A stretch of DNA of 64,000 bases from Isoetes taiwanensis. Lineage: Eukaryota; Streptophyta; Lycopodiopsida; Isoetales; Isoetaceae. The stretch spans positions 4,499,727-4,563,726 of the forward strand of contig JAJEKV010000006.1 of NCBI GenBank assembly GCA_021234155.1, read 5' to 3'. The translations under genes and the position numbers were made by a program. Under the pieces are notes generated by a model that saw only the letters and a program-made list of their open reading frames with translations, did no database searches and was not told the origin of the DNA. Positions 1-11,434 of the stretch are shown here, piece by piece (positions within the stretch are counted from its first letter, which is position 1; every line of letters starts with the position of its first letter).

Positions 1-699
1 TTTGCTATACACTTTTCATTATCTCGGTAGCTCCATTTAATATCATTTCTCTATTTGGTGGTGTTTGCATTGTTTCCTTAATTTATTTTCTTTAGCTTAT
101 TGTTTCGTTTAACTCTAGTGACATTATTACTATATTAGTCACATTGGTTCCTTTCTTTGGTTTCTTTGTCTTCTTGCTTTTTCTATTGCTAATTAGGATA
201 GTTTGCTTTTATAGTATCTTTGTTAGTGTAGTATTTATTGGACATTAGTCATTTGAGATCGTTACTTTGATGATGACATCATGTTCGTGGCTCTGTCTGC
301 TATTGTCCCATAAGTTCCTTCCCTCATCTCTTACTGCACTATTCCATTGTCTTCTTCATTCTTATGTTCCCGTTTCCATCCCTCATAGCATTCCTCCATC
401 GTGTTCTCCTTCATTTTTATTCATTCCATTGTTTGCATTTCGGCATTACTTGCTCTTATCTGCTTCTTCATTGTTCCTTTTGTCTCTGTCTTCTCTTTAT
501 CCCCGTTTTCCTCCATTTTTCTTAGTTTCCTCTTCCTTCGTTTTACTCGATTCTTATATCGGCCTTTATCTATGCATTCTTTTCCGGTGACCTTGTAGAC
601 TCGTTTCTCCTTTTCTTTTATACTATATTTCTCTTTAGCTTCTCTTCCTTTTAGGTTTCCATCTTTGAGTAGTTTTTGAGTTTGTTCCTCTTCTATCGG

Positions 700-736
700 C
701 CAGTATATGCCTATCATAGGACCCATCCTAGGAATG
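700..736 (+). repeat. 37-bp direct repeat, left copy
   Basis: An identical 37-bp sequence (starting CCAGTATATGCC, ending TCCTAGGAATG) is found here and at 17362-17398. The copies lie outside the two ends of the CACTA element, so they would be about 1 kb apart without it. Flanking bases differ, so this is a discrete repeat, perhaps the end of a small transposable element. Confidence 0.75.
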
Positions 737-774
737 CCACGGTTCTATTGCGACAGCAATAGAACCGCCATTCC
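731..774. repeat. Near-perfect palindrome
   Basis: CGGTTCTATTGC is followed by a GACA loop and its exact complement GCAATAGAACCG. The pairing extends outward through GGAATG and CATTCC. It begins inside the last bases of the 37-bp repeat, which suggests a terminal structure or footprint of a small element. Confidence 0.7.
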
Positions 775-972
775 TTGGATAGGGACGTCCCTTTGTCACT
801 CATCCTATTTATTCAGCCTCTCTTTATTGTTCTATCATCGGCGTTCTCTTGAGCTACATTTCTCCTTCTTCTCTATCCTATCAGCTTCCCTCGCCCTCCC
901 TCCCTTGATGGTTTTTTCATTTGATCGTGTTCGTTATTTCCTTTTCTATGTCTTTTAAATTTGCATTCTTTA

Positions 973-988
973 CACTACAAGAGAATAG
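973..988 (+). repeat. Left terminal inverted repeat of the CACTA element
   Basis: CACTACAAGAGAATAG begins directly after TTA. It matches the right end with one mismatch. The CACTA start is diagnostic for the superfamily. Confidence 0.9.
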
Positions 989-1063
989 GGGTGTACATAA
1001 ACCTAGTAAAATGAAAAGTGTACATAAATGTAGTTTTCTCACAAAAGAAATAATGGAGATGTG

Positions 1064-2490
1064 TTAATCAATTTGAACATCTTCATTTTCACTACTAGAT
1101 GTACTTTCTGCGCTGTCACTGCTGGATTCATCTTCGTTTCCACTGCTGCTTGATGATCCGTCTATATCTAGCTACAAAAAGAAAAAACAAAGGGTTATAT
1201 GTCTACAATTTAAAAGTCACAAGCATGTACTATACTAGCTAGAACACTTACATGCACAGTCTCTTCAGTGCCTTCATTCTCCTCATCTGCTACTTGCGCA
1301 ATGGCTTTTCCTTTGACATCTATTGGCGGGACAATGCCCTTGCCTACGTAATCTTGTGCCATGTGCTACAACATTTATAATTGAATAAAAGAGTTAATGC
1401 CAAGTAATGCCTTACATGTATATTTTCAAATTATGATTCTTAAAATTGAAATTGTACCTTTGTTTCTGAAAATACACGTCCTTCATCACTTTCGCGTTTG
1501 ATCCATTTCTTCCATCCTCCAATTTCCTTAATCTCAGAAGTGACCTTCTCACTAGGATAGCCCCTAAAGTGGGCATACTAAATATTGAAAATATGGGGTA
1601 GTTATAAGTATCATATACTAACTTGATTTCAAATAAATAAGAAGTAATACTCACATAATTACCACCTGAACCAGTACATGGTTTTTTCTTCCTTTGAGAC
1701 GCTGCTAATTTCTTCACATGGTGCTCCACCTTCGCCAATTCTAGAAACTTTTTCCAGTTTGCTTTTTTAACAGATGAAGGCTTGGATGTCAAACCTTTTC
1801 GTGCCTTCCGTCTTAGGTAATCCCTACCAATATATGAAGAAAATTAAAACTCTAGATAAAGCAAATAAAGATAAGATAAGATAAGATAAATAGGGTTTAG
1901 ATCTAACCTGTGATGATTCCATCGGCGTCCAAGTTGTTTCAACACGTCCTTCTCATTAAAACCAGCACCGAATTGATCCTGCAAATGATTGATCACTTCT
2001 TGCTTATGGCGCAACTTAACTTGTCGCCAGTTTAGATGTATCTCATGGCAGTGATCCATCATTGAACTAGTGGCAACATCCATAAACTCTTTTCCATGCG
2101 CATCAGGATGAATCTTTCCACCCGTAGAAACACACACCTATAATATATTTTGGATAACACTTTATACTCATCAACAACCATCAACAAGATAAAAACAACA
2201 CTCAAAATAAATATGCAAAGTTATACCTCAGTGTCGCCCAACTTCCTAAAGCTCATACCACGAGAATTTCCCGATGCCATCGATTCATTGCCTTCTCCCG
2301 ATGTCTTGGAAGTGCGACTACCAATGGAAGACCTTCTCTTGGATTCCTTCGATGACGATGCGCCACCATTTAATAGTTCATGTGCCACTGCGTCCTTTTG
2401 TTCCTCTGTTAACATTAACAAGATCTTTGATAGCATCTTAGCTGAGACACCTTTCTCCTTTCCCTTTTCATTTTCCTTGCCGTTAGCCAT
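1064..2490 (-). CDS. Tnp1/Ptta-like (Transposase_24 type) CACTA accessory protein, intact
   Basis: Six exons can be joined with GT-AG introns and no stop: 2227-2490, 1908-2137, 1655-1823, 1458-1577, 1252-1365 and 1064-1171, giving 334 residues. The start ATG at 2490 opens a Lys/Glu-rich N-terminus (MANGKENEKGKEKG). The middle (residues about 89-165) has the Trp-rich helical pattern of plant En/Spm Transposase_24 proteins, with LNWRQVKLRHKQEV and GRRWNHHR, followed by basic segments KKANWKKFLEL and GGWKKWIKRES. The C-terminus is an acidic Ser/Glu/Asp tail. Such proteins are thought to bind the subterminal repeats of CACTA elements and help form the transposition complex in the nucleus. It lies about 75 bp from the left terminus and is transcribed toward it. 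In contrast to TNP2 in the same element, its reading frame is undamaged. The family call is from remembered motifs. Confidence 0.8.
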
Positions 2491-2617
2491 GTTGAACTGC
2501 AGATACAATAACAACAAGAACAATATTAAAACTCAACAATCTACAATGACATTAAAACTCAACAACTTAAACTCAATGACAAGTCAATATAAATAACAAA
2601 TAAGTAAAAAATAAGCA

Positions 2618-2815
2618 TGGTCTACTAGATCAGAATAAAATTGTGCTCAAAATGGTTGTTAGGTTGCCCTCAATACCATTCCCTTTTCGTGGAAATATAA
2701 GGGATGGTATAAAACAAATTCTTTTGTCTCTGGTCTACTAGATCAGAATAAAATTGTGCTCAAAATGGTTGTTAGGTTGCCCTCTCTACCATTCCCTTTT
2801 CGTGGAAATATAAGG
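2618..2815. repeat. 112-bp tandem duplication
   Basis: The segment starting TGGTCTACTAGATCAG at 2618 starts again at 2730. The two copies share about 75 nearly identical bases. Just downstream, AAGGTTTC and TTTCCCATGTAA recur several times. Confidence 0.8.
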
Positions 2816-4204
2816 TTTCAAGGTTTCCCATGTAACCCAAGGTTTCAACCCAAGGTTTCCCATGTAAGTGCCCTGCTGCAACTTCATCAACGTCTTCTAT
2901 AACAGAATTTGACCCTTTATTGAAAAACAATTCCAAGACAAACGATTCTGAGATCTTGAGATCCTCCGTGCAAGGTATTTTTAAGGTCTGCACCACAAAT
3001 ACTTGAACTGTTTCTGCAGCAATTTCTGGCATCATCTCCAGAGTTCCTTTTGCATGATCATGTACTACAACTTGCTGCATTGTGCTTTCCACATTGTTTA
3101 TGCCTAGAACTTCATGCGAAAGACTATCAAGTGAATGAGAAACAACATCAGAAATATCTACAATTTGTGGTACTGGTAGAGAGAAGATATCTAGTAATAA
3201 CGCAGACTTTTCAAAATAGCCCTGCTCGATTTATCGCCTTCTCTTGTATTGATTATCCTGCCCAAACTCAGATCTCAAGTAGTCCCAGAGCTCTTGGGAA
3301 CTATAAACTGTAATTTGCCAAATCTTGGGAACTATAAAATGTAGTTTGCCAAATCTTGAGACATAGAGAATGATCTATAGTTAGCTTTATAGATGTGAAG
3401 ACAATATTATCCACATCAAGAGTAATAATCTCTGAAGTAGTTATGTGCTCATGGCAAGCATTTATGCAAACGCTCACATGCAGAAGGATGCATTGGAAAT
3501 GGTTTTAATGGTACGGCTGGGGTTTGGAATTAAAGCACTGGAGGAATCTGGAGGATGGCTGGAAAGAACGACTGTAGAGGACAGAAAGTTATTTTTCTTT
3601 TCTTTCTGCTCAGAAAGTTAATTTTACCCTTCTATTCTTTCACTCTATTCTGCATTATTCTCCCCATGACCATGTTTGTGCCAGAGTCCCATTTGCCTGT
3701 TTGGGTCATCTGTTATGTTCCTGCCATAATGTCTTTTCTCAATATTCTCAATATGCAAGTTGCAAATGAGATTGTGCTGTGCCCTGAAAGGCTCTAGGTA
3801 GCATTTAATGCATGCACCGCCCAAAAATCATAGCAGAAGGCAACCTTCCTAATTCGACTGTGGCATGCAAGGATGCATAATTTTGGAACTTCGGAGGGCA
3901 TGTTTCAAACTCAGAGTGGCTTAAACCTCTCTATTTCTCAGCTCTGATATACCATTCTCAATACTCTGAATCTAGCAATTACTGCTTCAGAAATCTAGCA
4001 TGCAGAAATGCAAAATAATGCAAAAATTCCAGAGGATCTAACAAAGCTTGTGTTTGCATAAGTAAGATACTCTTGGAACAAGATTGACAATCTTACTAGG
4101 CTGTAATAGGAAGGATACCAGACCAATAATGCAAGGATACCAGACCAATGAGAAATAGTGCAAGGACAAACAAAAAGACAGACAATGAGAAATCTGAAAC
4201 TATA
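2816..4204. other. CACTA interior without an identified gene
   Basis: A 106-codon open frame on the minus strand (2772-3092) and shorter ones on the plus strand show no motif I recognise. The region lies between the accessory gene and the PPR fragments and may be captured or decayed sequence. Confidence 0.4.
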
Positions 4205-4395
4205 GGCCACACTTAGCATACAAATCAATCAGAGCGCTTCCTGCCACAACCTCAGATGAGAATTTATTTTGAATCATGCATCCATGAATGAGTCTGCCAT
4301 GCGAAAAGTTTAATGTCACTGTAGATGCTTTGATTACAACAACATAAACATATTTATCACTAAACCCCCCTGATACACGTGCCTGAAAGATTGGC
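4205..4395 (-). pseudogene. PPR (pentatricopeptide repeat) gene fragment
   Basis: The minus strand encodes a stretch ending HGRLIHGCMIQNKF, SSEVVAGSALIDLYAKCG, followed by a stop. GR.IH and SALIDLYAKCG are hallmark motifs of plant PLS-type PPR proteins, which bind organellar RNA and take part in editing or processing. Only about two repeats remain, with no start and no continuation, so this is a captured or decayed fragment inside the CACTA element. Confidence 0.75.
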
Positions 4396-5109
4396 CTTAA
4401 TGAGTTTATCCTTATCTTTGGTGAAAAAGGTCATTGGTTCAAGGAATGCTCCAAATAGCAGATCAAATTTCCTTTAGCCAATGCACTTTCTACAAGCTTT
4501 CCTTGGTCCATCCATAAATGGCATTGAAAACTATAGAGAATTCGATCCTAATTCAGGATTATGACTTGAAAATCAAACAAGCATGTGCAGAATGCAGTTT
4601 GGTGGCATGGCAGAGAAGTATTGTCCTTGCCTTTCCCAAATAGATAAATCATCTAGACTTCCATTTGCCATCAATTCATAGGCAAATATAGCACTTTTTG
4701 AGTTATCAGTCTTTTCTATCTGCAGTTAGGTTTTCAAGCTTACAGTATGTAAGATGAGCTTTTGGCAGAGATGTATACCTCGCTAAAAACTTTGAGGGTG
4801 CGTTGAGCAGTAGAGCAAGCCAGAAGTTTACATGGTCTCAAATCCATCACATAAAACTTATGTAGGATAGGGCTTATAAAAACACATCACAGCAGATTTA
4901 GCCAAAACTGCATGAAGCAATATGTCTTTATCAAGCGATTGTGCCTTAAGACTTTTGGTGGACGTCCTTTCGATTTTAAGGGCAGTACCAGCAGAGTTGT
5001 AGCAGACTGCTAGAGAAAATTAATGACATGTGATGCAGAAGAGACATACTGCTGGGAATACTGCATTGCTTTGGATATGCTCAAAGAGATGTATTGGGAA
5101 ATGCCTTAA

Positions 5110-5430
5110 AGTTGTAGACTTAACACTTTATTGAATAGACACACATGGAGTCTATTATACAACTCAAGGGCTATTTCTCCATCAACAAGATTAGCATTGG
5201 CATAAAGGATTGCACTCCATGTATAAATGCTTGATTTGCTTCACAAAAGCTCCCAGCAGAATTGAATAGTCGAATCAGCTGGTCACCCAAAACAGCAAGT
5301 GAACTAAGCCCAGCACTAAGCATAAGCGACAACATTTGCCTTCCAGATTCAACGTTCTTGCTTTTTTCGCAACTTTGACGATGCTTTAGCGAGGTTGTTA
5401 GGTTGGAAATAGAGAAAATGAGGATATACA
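5110..5430 (-). pseudogene. Second PPR gene fragment, frameshifted
   Basis: The minus strand reads VESGRQMLSLMLSAGL and LAVLGDQLIRLFNSAGS, then after a frameshift WSAILYANANLVDGEIAL. This is the repeat pattern GRQ.H..ML..GL....LG..LI.L....GS...A...F followed by WSAI..A... of PLS-class PPR proteins. It has the same orientation as the fragment at 4205-4395 and may derive from the same captured gene. The frame is broken, so no functional protein is expected. Confidence 0.65.
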
Positions 5431-6047
5431 ACTGTAAAGAAGTGGCATGGGAAGACATGTTTTAAGAACTGATGGTGACAACTACATTCAAGCCTTGCAC
5501 GAACTAGCAGAAGTCACGATAGAAGAGAACTTCCAGTTTGCATAAACAATGGTAGGTCCAAGGAAGATCAAAAGAATTGTCTAATAGGGACAAAGAAGGA
5601 AGGAATTTCAGAAAATATTTTCTGGTAAGTTGGCAATAACTCATAGAACGAGATGCAGCTGTAAGCACGTTGAATAAACTCGATGGCAGGATGGAGTTAG
5701 GAAACTTTATTTCTGAAAAACAACAGGCGAAGTGCCAAATAAAAAAATGCAAAACCAGACATCCCTGATAATCAGACTCCCAGAAATGAACTTACCTGAT
5801 CCGTGGTTGTGCTCGTTCCCCGTGGAATGGCTCCCCGTGTTGTGATCTCCTTGAAATGGCTCCCGTGTGTTTGATCGTCTTGAACAACAGAAAAATGTAA
5901 TGCCGATTAGTTGTTGGTTTTAGCAAAAAGTTGCCAAAAAAAGACTGCAATCGATGCTTGACACCTACTCCACCGTTCTTCTCTTCTAGCAGCAATTCTT
6001 CTATCAGGTTCTTCTCATTTGGTCATTTGGCAACAAGATCATGAGGA

Positions 6048-7118
6048 GGAGGAAGGAAGGAAGGAAGGAAGGAAGTTTATTTTAATCGTCCACGGAGGCG
6101 AGGCCTATGAGACGGTACATGCAGAGAAACAGCAAAAAAGCCAAAACCCCAACACCAAAACAAAGAATGTAATCAGACAAGAGAACCCTACTAACGGGAT
6201 GAAAAAACCCCACTTGGGAGGAAAAACCCTAGCAGTAGGGCTCTCAAATACCATGCCCCGAAAGAGCAAGTCCGGACGGGCCGAAATCTGCAGGATGTAA
6301 GCTCCCAGTCAGCGCTACCATAGGTGATGCAAGTAACTGATGTAGCGGTGTGTCGTCGAGCATCTAAGATCGGTGTGCACCGCCGGGACATGGGCATATC
6401 TTTGGCACCGCCGAGGGCATGGTGCTCATCCTCTATCACGTGCATCTCACAACACCGACATATCCTTTTCCTCCCTGGGATCCCGTCAGTCCGCCATTCA
6501 CCCCCAAATGACTGCTTCACCTTCTCGAGGTAATGGGAACCCGCCCTTATGGCAGCAATAGCTCTCCTTTCTTCACCGAGATGTGTGCTTTCAACCGATG
6601 GGGTCCATGCTCAAGGCCGGGATTAATCTGAGCGTGATAGTGCTCGCCTTGGGCTTTGCAAGAGTAGAGGCATCCCACGTGGTGGCAGATAGCCCGCATC
6701 CAATTGCCCATTCTCACGATCGAATCACCGCCGATGCCACCATCCGTTGGTAATCCATAGACCACCTCCTAAACCATCCCTTACAAAGGTTCGTGCCATA
6801 CCCTCTTCTTCACCGGGGCCCTCCGCTAACAACACAAAAGTGGGGGCAAGCGATGCTCATCCATCCCATCCACCTTATGGAAGCAAGTAAGATGCTCAAG
6901 ATAGCGTATCGTCAGAAGGCCGTAACCCCGCCTCATACAACAAAATCTGACACGGCATTTGTCCTTCACTCCCAAGCTATATGTCAAGAAAGCTTTCTGC
7001 ACCCTTTCCAACCTATCCCATGTATTTTTGCTAACTGCTGGGCCCCAAACCTCCACCCCATATAGCAGCACCGGCTCGACCAAAGCTCTAAGGAGGAGGC
7101 CTTCAGATCTCAAGGTGG
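6048..7118 (-). mobile_element. 5'-truncated LINE, copy 1 of the microsatellite-tailed family
   Basis: The element reads right to left. It starts in the RT thumb region (LLLRALVEPVLLYGVEVWG, near 7090) and continues to a C-terminal zinc-binding motif (CRCC.MHVIEDEHHAL, near 6440). Its 3' end carries a conserved GGACGATTAAAA-type sequence and a (TTCC)n tail, seen on the plus strand as GGAAGGAAGG at 6048-6075. The same 3' end is found near 26030 and 45312. Frames are broken, and the element is nested in the CACTA transposon. Confidence 0.8.
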
Positions 7119-7221
7119 GACGATTCTTTGTTTTCTTGATTTTTAGAGTGGTTGACATTGATTAGGCGGGATTAGGCGGGAACGGGAACGGCAAAAAATT
7201 CATGTGTAATTTGACAATGTA

Positions 7222-7240
7222 GTGACGAAAATTTCGTCAC
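7222..7240. repeat. Perfect short palindrome with GTGAC arms
   Basis: GTGACGAAA, one base, TTTCGTCAC. The GTGAC/GTCAC core is the same as the motif repeated in the right subterminal region of the CACTA element, so it could be an internal binding site for the element's accessory protein. That link is inference. Confidence 0.5.
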
Positions 7241-7752
7241 ATTGTTTTGTCACTATTAGAACTATTAGATTTTTGGACGTAATTAGATTTTGAACATTAG
7301 ATTTAGACTTAACTATTAGATTATCCCTAAGTATGTTTGAGTATGTTTAAGATCCTATTAATGAGAAACACATGGCCCAAAAGGACCTAGCCTATCGAAT
7401 TGAGAATGAATTCATTTTCTAATGGAAACCCACATGGCTAATAGAAACCATTAGAGTATGGCTAATGTCATACTCATTAGGCACAAAAACAATGCTTAGC
7501 CTAATCACGTTAGCTTCTAGTTATATGTTTGGGTAGTAAATGACTCGAGAAATGGCCCTACTCATTAGGCATAAAAATGAAGCTTAGATATGAGTTTCTC
7601 CTGATTAATAAACGATCCCATAGGCTGTGTCCATAGCCTTGTATTTTAAACTCTTAACGGACTAGTACATTTGCCTTTGAGAGTTAGAGGTCCAAATATA
7701 ATGTATCATGCAAGATTTTGATATGCTCTCAAAATTGGATTGAACTTCCTAA

Positions 7753-7842
7753 CAAATGTATTTCTTGTGAAATAGGCAAATGTATTTCTTGTGAAATAGG
7801 CAAATTCGTAGGCAAATGTATTTCTTGTGAAATAGGCAAATG
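7753..7842. repeat. 24-bp tandem repeat
   Basis: GCAAATGTATTTCTTGTGAAATAG occurs three times in the same direction, with a short interruption before the third copy, just upstream of the Ser-rich ORF at 7903. Confidence 0.85.
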
Positions 7843-7902
7843 TCTCTCGAGTTCTTACCCTTTCCATCTAATGTAAAGCTAATATTTTTTATGTTTATGA
7901 AG

Positions 7903-8562
7903 ATGGCCTCTTCATCAAGTAGAAACACAAATGTTACATCATCAAGTGAGTCAAGTGAATCGAGTTCATCAAGTGGAAACGCAAGTGCTGCATCATCAAG
8001 TGGGTCAACTGAATCGAGTGCAGGGCCTTCAAGAAAGAAAAGAATACAGCTTACTCGTCGAAAACAACGGTTAGCTTGGCTTTGTTATATTTTTTCCATA
8101 AAACAACATCTTAATAATGCATGTATTAATAAACGCAGTATGGACTCTTCCTCTTCACATTCAAGTAGGGGTGCACGATCAGAGAATATAAGACTCGACC
8201 CCATCCAAAGATTATATCAGGCCAAATGGTCTTGTTGGTGTCTCACGTGTCGGGGTTCGAAAAAGTTGGAGTACAGTGTTAGAGAAGATCATAAAATAAG
8301 GTTTGGGTGGTGTCCAGATGCACCGCCCCCTGATTATTCTGAACGACGGATGCGGGTATCAAACTCTTTTCTTTATAATCAAATTATTGGCCATGTTAGA
8401 ATTTATTTAGTTTTGCAGTACATGAGGGGGTTGCACAAGAACACACAAATTGCACGTGAACATCGAATCGTATCTCCTTCCACATCCTCATCTACACCAC
8501 CTAGGGTTCGGCTTCGTAAATGTCGTGAACGGAGTACCTCCTCGAGTGATCTTATATTATAA
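7903..8562 (+). CDS. Probable N-terminal exon of the CACTA TNP2 gene, Ser-rich with a Cys motif
   Basis: An open frame of about 219 codons from the ATG at 7903 (an in-frame ATG exists at 7840). It begins with a long Ser/Glu-rich segment, then a basic patch (SRKKRIQLTRRKQR), then WCLTCRGSKKLEYSVREDH. The last resembles the Cys/His N-terminal domain of plant TNP2 transposases (C.C..C......V..H). It lies in the right orientation and upstream of the TNP2 core. The Cys motif is imperfect and the connection to the core exons is interrupted by 3 kb containing a MITE and the Helitron end, so this could instead be a separate element gene or part of the SET gene. Confidence 0.45.
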   Translation: MASSSSRNTNVTSSSESSESSSSSGNASAASSSGSTESSAGPSRKKRIQLTRRKQRLAWLCYIFSIKQHLNNACINKRSMDSSSSHSSRGARSENIRLDPIQRLYQAKWSCWCLTCRGSKKLEYSVREDHKIRFGWCPDAPPPDYSERRMRVSNSFLYNQIIGHVRIYLVLQYMRGLHKNTQIAREHRIVSPSTSSSTPPRVRLRKCRERSTSSSDLIL

Positions 8563-10520
8563 TGTTTTGCTGTAATTCTTGGATCCAGCCCTAAATTGGA
8601 AGGCGAGGATTTATTACCTAATTGGACGATGAGGATTTAACAAAAAAAAAAGGGCAACATCGTTGCCCTATTGAAACTTACGGCAACACAGCAGAGGGAC
8701 GAGTCGTCGTGGAATAGAGCAGAGAACGGGTCGACAATTCTATGGTTCTGCTCAAACAATCAAGAACATTACATATCTTTGGAGCCAATCGAGCTGCAAC
8801 GGTCGGAGCTGCAAATTTGGCATGATTCAGATAGGTATTAACATCTTCGTGCTTTTGAGCCAAAATCCATGGAAGCCATCATTCATAGACTCAAAAACAC
8901 AGTGAAGGGCTTTAGTCGTGTTGCTTCACGCTCTTCACAAAACAGGTTCTTGCTATTTCTGTATTTTCGTTTTGCCTAATCTCCTTTATGTAGGATTTAT
9001 CGTCTGTATTTGCTGAATAGCTATGGCGGCATCATGTTAGTTAGACGGTTTTGATAGTCGGCATTTCTATGAGCCCCTCTGATGCAACCATTCCGGCAGT
9101 GCACAACATGAAGTAAGCTATTTTGAACTCTTTTTGTATTAAAATATCTGTGCAGGGTATTGGAGGAGATTTATTAGGTATCCAACTGCTATACATGACT
9201 ATCAAACATAGATTAGCGTGGATTAGCAGTGCCTAAGTAGGTTGATGCCAGCCAAAAGATATTTAAGGCAATTTTGTCTTTCTAGCGCTTAGGGTTCTTG
9301 CAAATCGCTTTTTGGGAATGATCTAATATTTCTAAATGATGTGACACAGTACTGTTGCCTAGAATTTAGGATTTGATAGATGTTTACGCTTATGTTTATG
9401 CCAATCAACAAATGATTGTCTTACCAAATATTTGAGCAAAGTCACGATGTTCTCCCCGATCATTATCATGTACAATAGAAACCGCTTTGATGGACTACGT
9501 GTTGTTAATATTGTATGCTTTCCTTTCGTGACGCCTCAGGCAATACTTTTAAAGATTACAAAGTTTAGTTTGTGCTTAAATTTTGCAGTGCTCATGCAAA
9601 GATTGGATCAGAAAGAAGAATATAAGGCAACATTTTCAAGGTAAAATTGTTTACCTCTTATGGTTGGTGATTTTAGGGTAAAAAGTTAACTGATCCTCTT
9701 CCTTTGTATAACATTCGATTGATGGGTCTTGCCACCACAATCGTCGAAAACTTTTCACAAAGAAATCGATAAAAGGAGGTAATTTCTTTTCTAGACCAAT
9801 TGATAACCACATTATGTGGGGAATACAAGGCTAACATTATTGTATTACTATCCAGTAGCTTGATTCTATGATGCAAACAGTTCCAAGCCAAATAGTATGG
9901 AGGGCCAAATGGAATTAACAAAGAATGATGTGTAGAGCCAAATTATGAAGAGTACTTTGCAACTGAAATAATTCTCTAATTGGTCATTTCGATGGAAATT
10001 CAGGAATAGAATAGCTAAGGATTGCCTATGCAGAGACACATAATACGCTTGGGAACTTAAATCATAGGGTGAGGTTTTTGTAGAGGGACAACATCAAGAC
10101 CTAACTCTTCTTCTTGGCGCTTCCATCAATTATATATTTTAGGACTGTTTACAAACTCTAGATCTATTGGGCATATGACTACCAGCCTATAAATCTCATG
10201 CATAATTTATCTCATTCGCCATCCGCCCCTTTAAGAATTATACCACGTGCTCTCTCTTTTTGAGTGACTTGCCAAGTCCAAATTTAAGATGGTTTTACTT
10301 GTAAGGAGAGCACTTATTTAATGGGCAACAAATATGTCAGCTTATTTTTATGTGGAATGTTGCAATCACAACGCCAAATCAATGATCATCATCCGCAATA
10401 TATATTAAACTTTGAAAGGTACACAATGTTAATAGGAACTTACGACAGTTGGGAAAACCATGCACAAGGAATCGTGCACTACATCCTACATCACTCTCAC
10501 AATAACACTGACAACTTATA
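8563..10520. other. CACTA interior, no gene recognised
   Basis: AT-rich sequence with short, unrecognised open frames. It contains one short palindrome at 8651-8669 and presumably part of the Helitron that ends at 11424, whose 5' end I could not place. Confidence 0.5.
8651..8669. repeat. Hairpin AGGGCAAC/GTTGCCCT beside a poly-A run
   Basis: An 8-bp perfect stem with a three-base loop directly follows a run of ten A. Similar short G/C hairpins beside A or T runs occur at 20510-20534 and 25367-25381. Confidence 0.6.
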
Positions 10521-10694
10521 AATGTTACTTTTACAATGTTAGTGCTAGAGATACGAAACACTTAGTGCATTGCATATTTGGCAATGTTACCTTCACAATG
10601 TTAGTGCTAGAGATACTAAACACTTAGTGCATTGCATATTTAGCAACGTTACATTCATAATGTTAGTGCTAGAGATACCAAACACTTATTGCAT
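10521..10694. repeat. 62-bp tandem repeat, nearly three copies
   Basis: Copies start at 10521, 10583 and 10645. The unit contains AATGTTAGTGCTAGAGATAC and AAACACTTAGTGCATTGCAT. The third copy ends early. Only a few substitutions separate the units. Confidence 0.9.
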
Positions 10695-10841
10695 AATGGA
10701 ATCTGGGGAACATAGTAGCATTTGACAACCCAAGTGTAGACACTATGTGCAACAAGAAAAAAAGTCACAAAAATACACACATCTTTTCCTTTTTGTTGTA
10801 AATGCCAATGGAATTTGAGAGCATCGTAGCAGTTAAGAACA

Positions 10842-11163
10842 GGGTGAAAGCATGCTAGGGTGTACCATCTAAAGTTCTTTTTAGGGAGTGCAAAACTACC
10901 CAGAAAAGTACCCAACACTGGGTACTGGGAACTTGCATAAATGTCTCAATAAGCAATAAGTTTAAGAGTTGATTCATTCATTTTAATCTTTAGTAGTATT
11001 GTTACCCAATAATACTATAGATTAACATGTTATTGACCTTCAATTCAAAATTTTTGGATTGATTTTAATGGGAAGAAAAATCAGAAAGTACCAGTTTTAA
11101 AAGTACCCAGTGTAGGTACTTTTGAGAGTTCCAAAAGTGGTACACCGTAGCATGCTTTCACCC
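10842..11163 (+). mobile_element. 322-bp MITE, complete copy
   Basis: The ends are inverted repeats: GGGTGAAAGCATGCTAGGG at the left and the complement of GGGTGAAAGCATGCTACGG at the right. The sequence AACA touches both ends and may be the target duplication. No coding capacity. A second copy in the opposite orientation lies at 19853-20140. Confidence 0.8.
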
Positions 11164-11395
11164 AACATCAACCAACAAGACCTACAGAAAAAAATAGCAG
11201 ATCTCAAAATTGTTATGAACAGGCACAAGATTATTCTACTCAAAGCTCTCAGAGATACTGATGCAACATTATTTAACATCAAGGAGCTAGGTTCCTTTCA
11301 AACATTGTTAAACCTTTGAAAAAAATTTATTACGGTTGGATTATTACTGCATGCATTTCTCATTGCGACCAAAACGTGTTTAGGCTCCCAACTTA

Positions 11396-11424
11396 TGCCC
11401 AGCAACGCTGGGCACTATTACTAG
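11396..11424 (+). mobile_element. Helitron 3' terminus
   Basis: An 8-bp perfect hairpin TGCCCAGC-AAC-GCTGGGCA is followed six bases later by CTAG and then T. A short hairpin close to a terminal CTRR before T is the recognised 3' end of Helitron rolling-circle transposons. The near-identical arrangement at 20403-20430 supports the call. The body would lie to the left; its 5' TC end was not located. Confidence 0.65.
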
Positions 11425-11434
11425 TAGAGAAAGA

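Larger units (their letters stand above)
1..972. other. Pyrimidine-rich flank of the CACTA element, no gene recognised
   Basis: This stretch is rich in T and C and its short open frames are low-complexity Ser/Leu/Phe translations with no recognisable domain. It is the left insertion flank of the CACTA element. It holds one copy of a 37-bp sequence that recurs on the right side of the element and a strong palindrome, both listed separately. Confidence 0.6.

Noticed and set aside
267-598. Open frames of 107 and 65 codons in the left flank
   Set aside because: Low-complexity Ser/Leu/Phe translations of pyrimidine-rich DNA, overlapping in two frames with no motif.
4660-4720. Possible receptor-kinase motif (YELMANGSLDD) on the minus strand
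   Set aside because: Only about 11 residues resemble the kinase hinge region, with no kinase motifs around it; PPR fragments on either side make a chance match or PPR remnant as likely.
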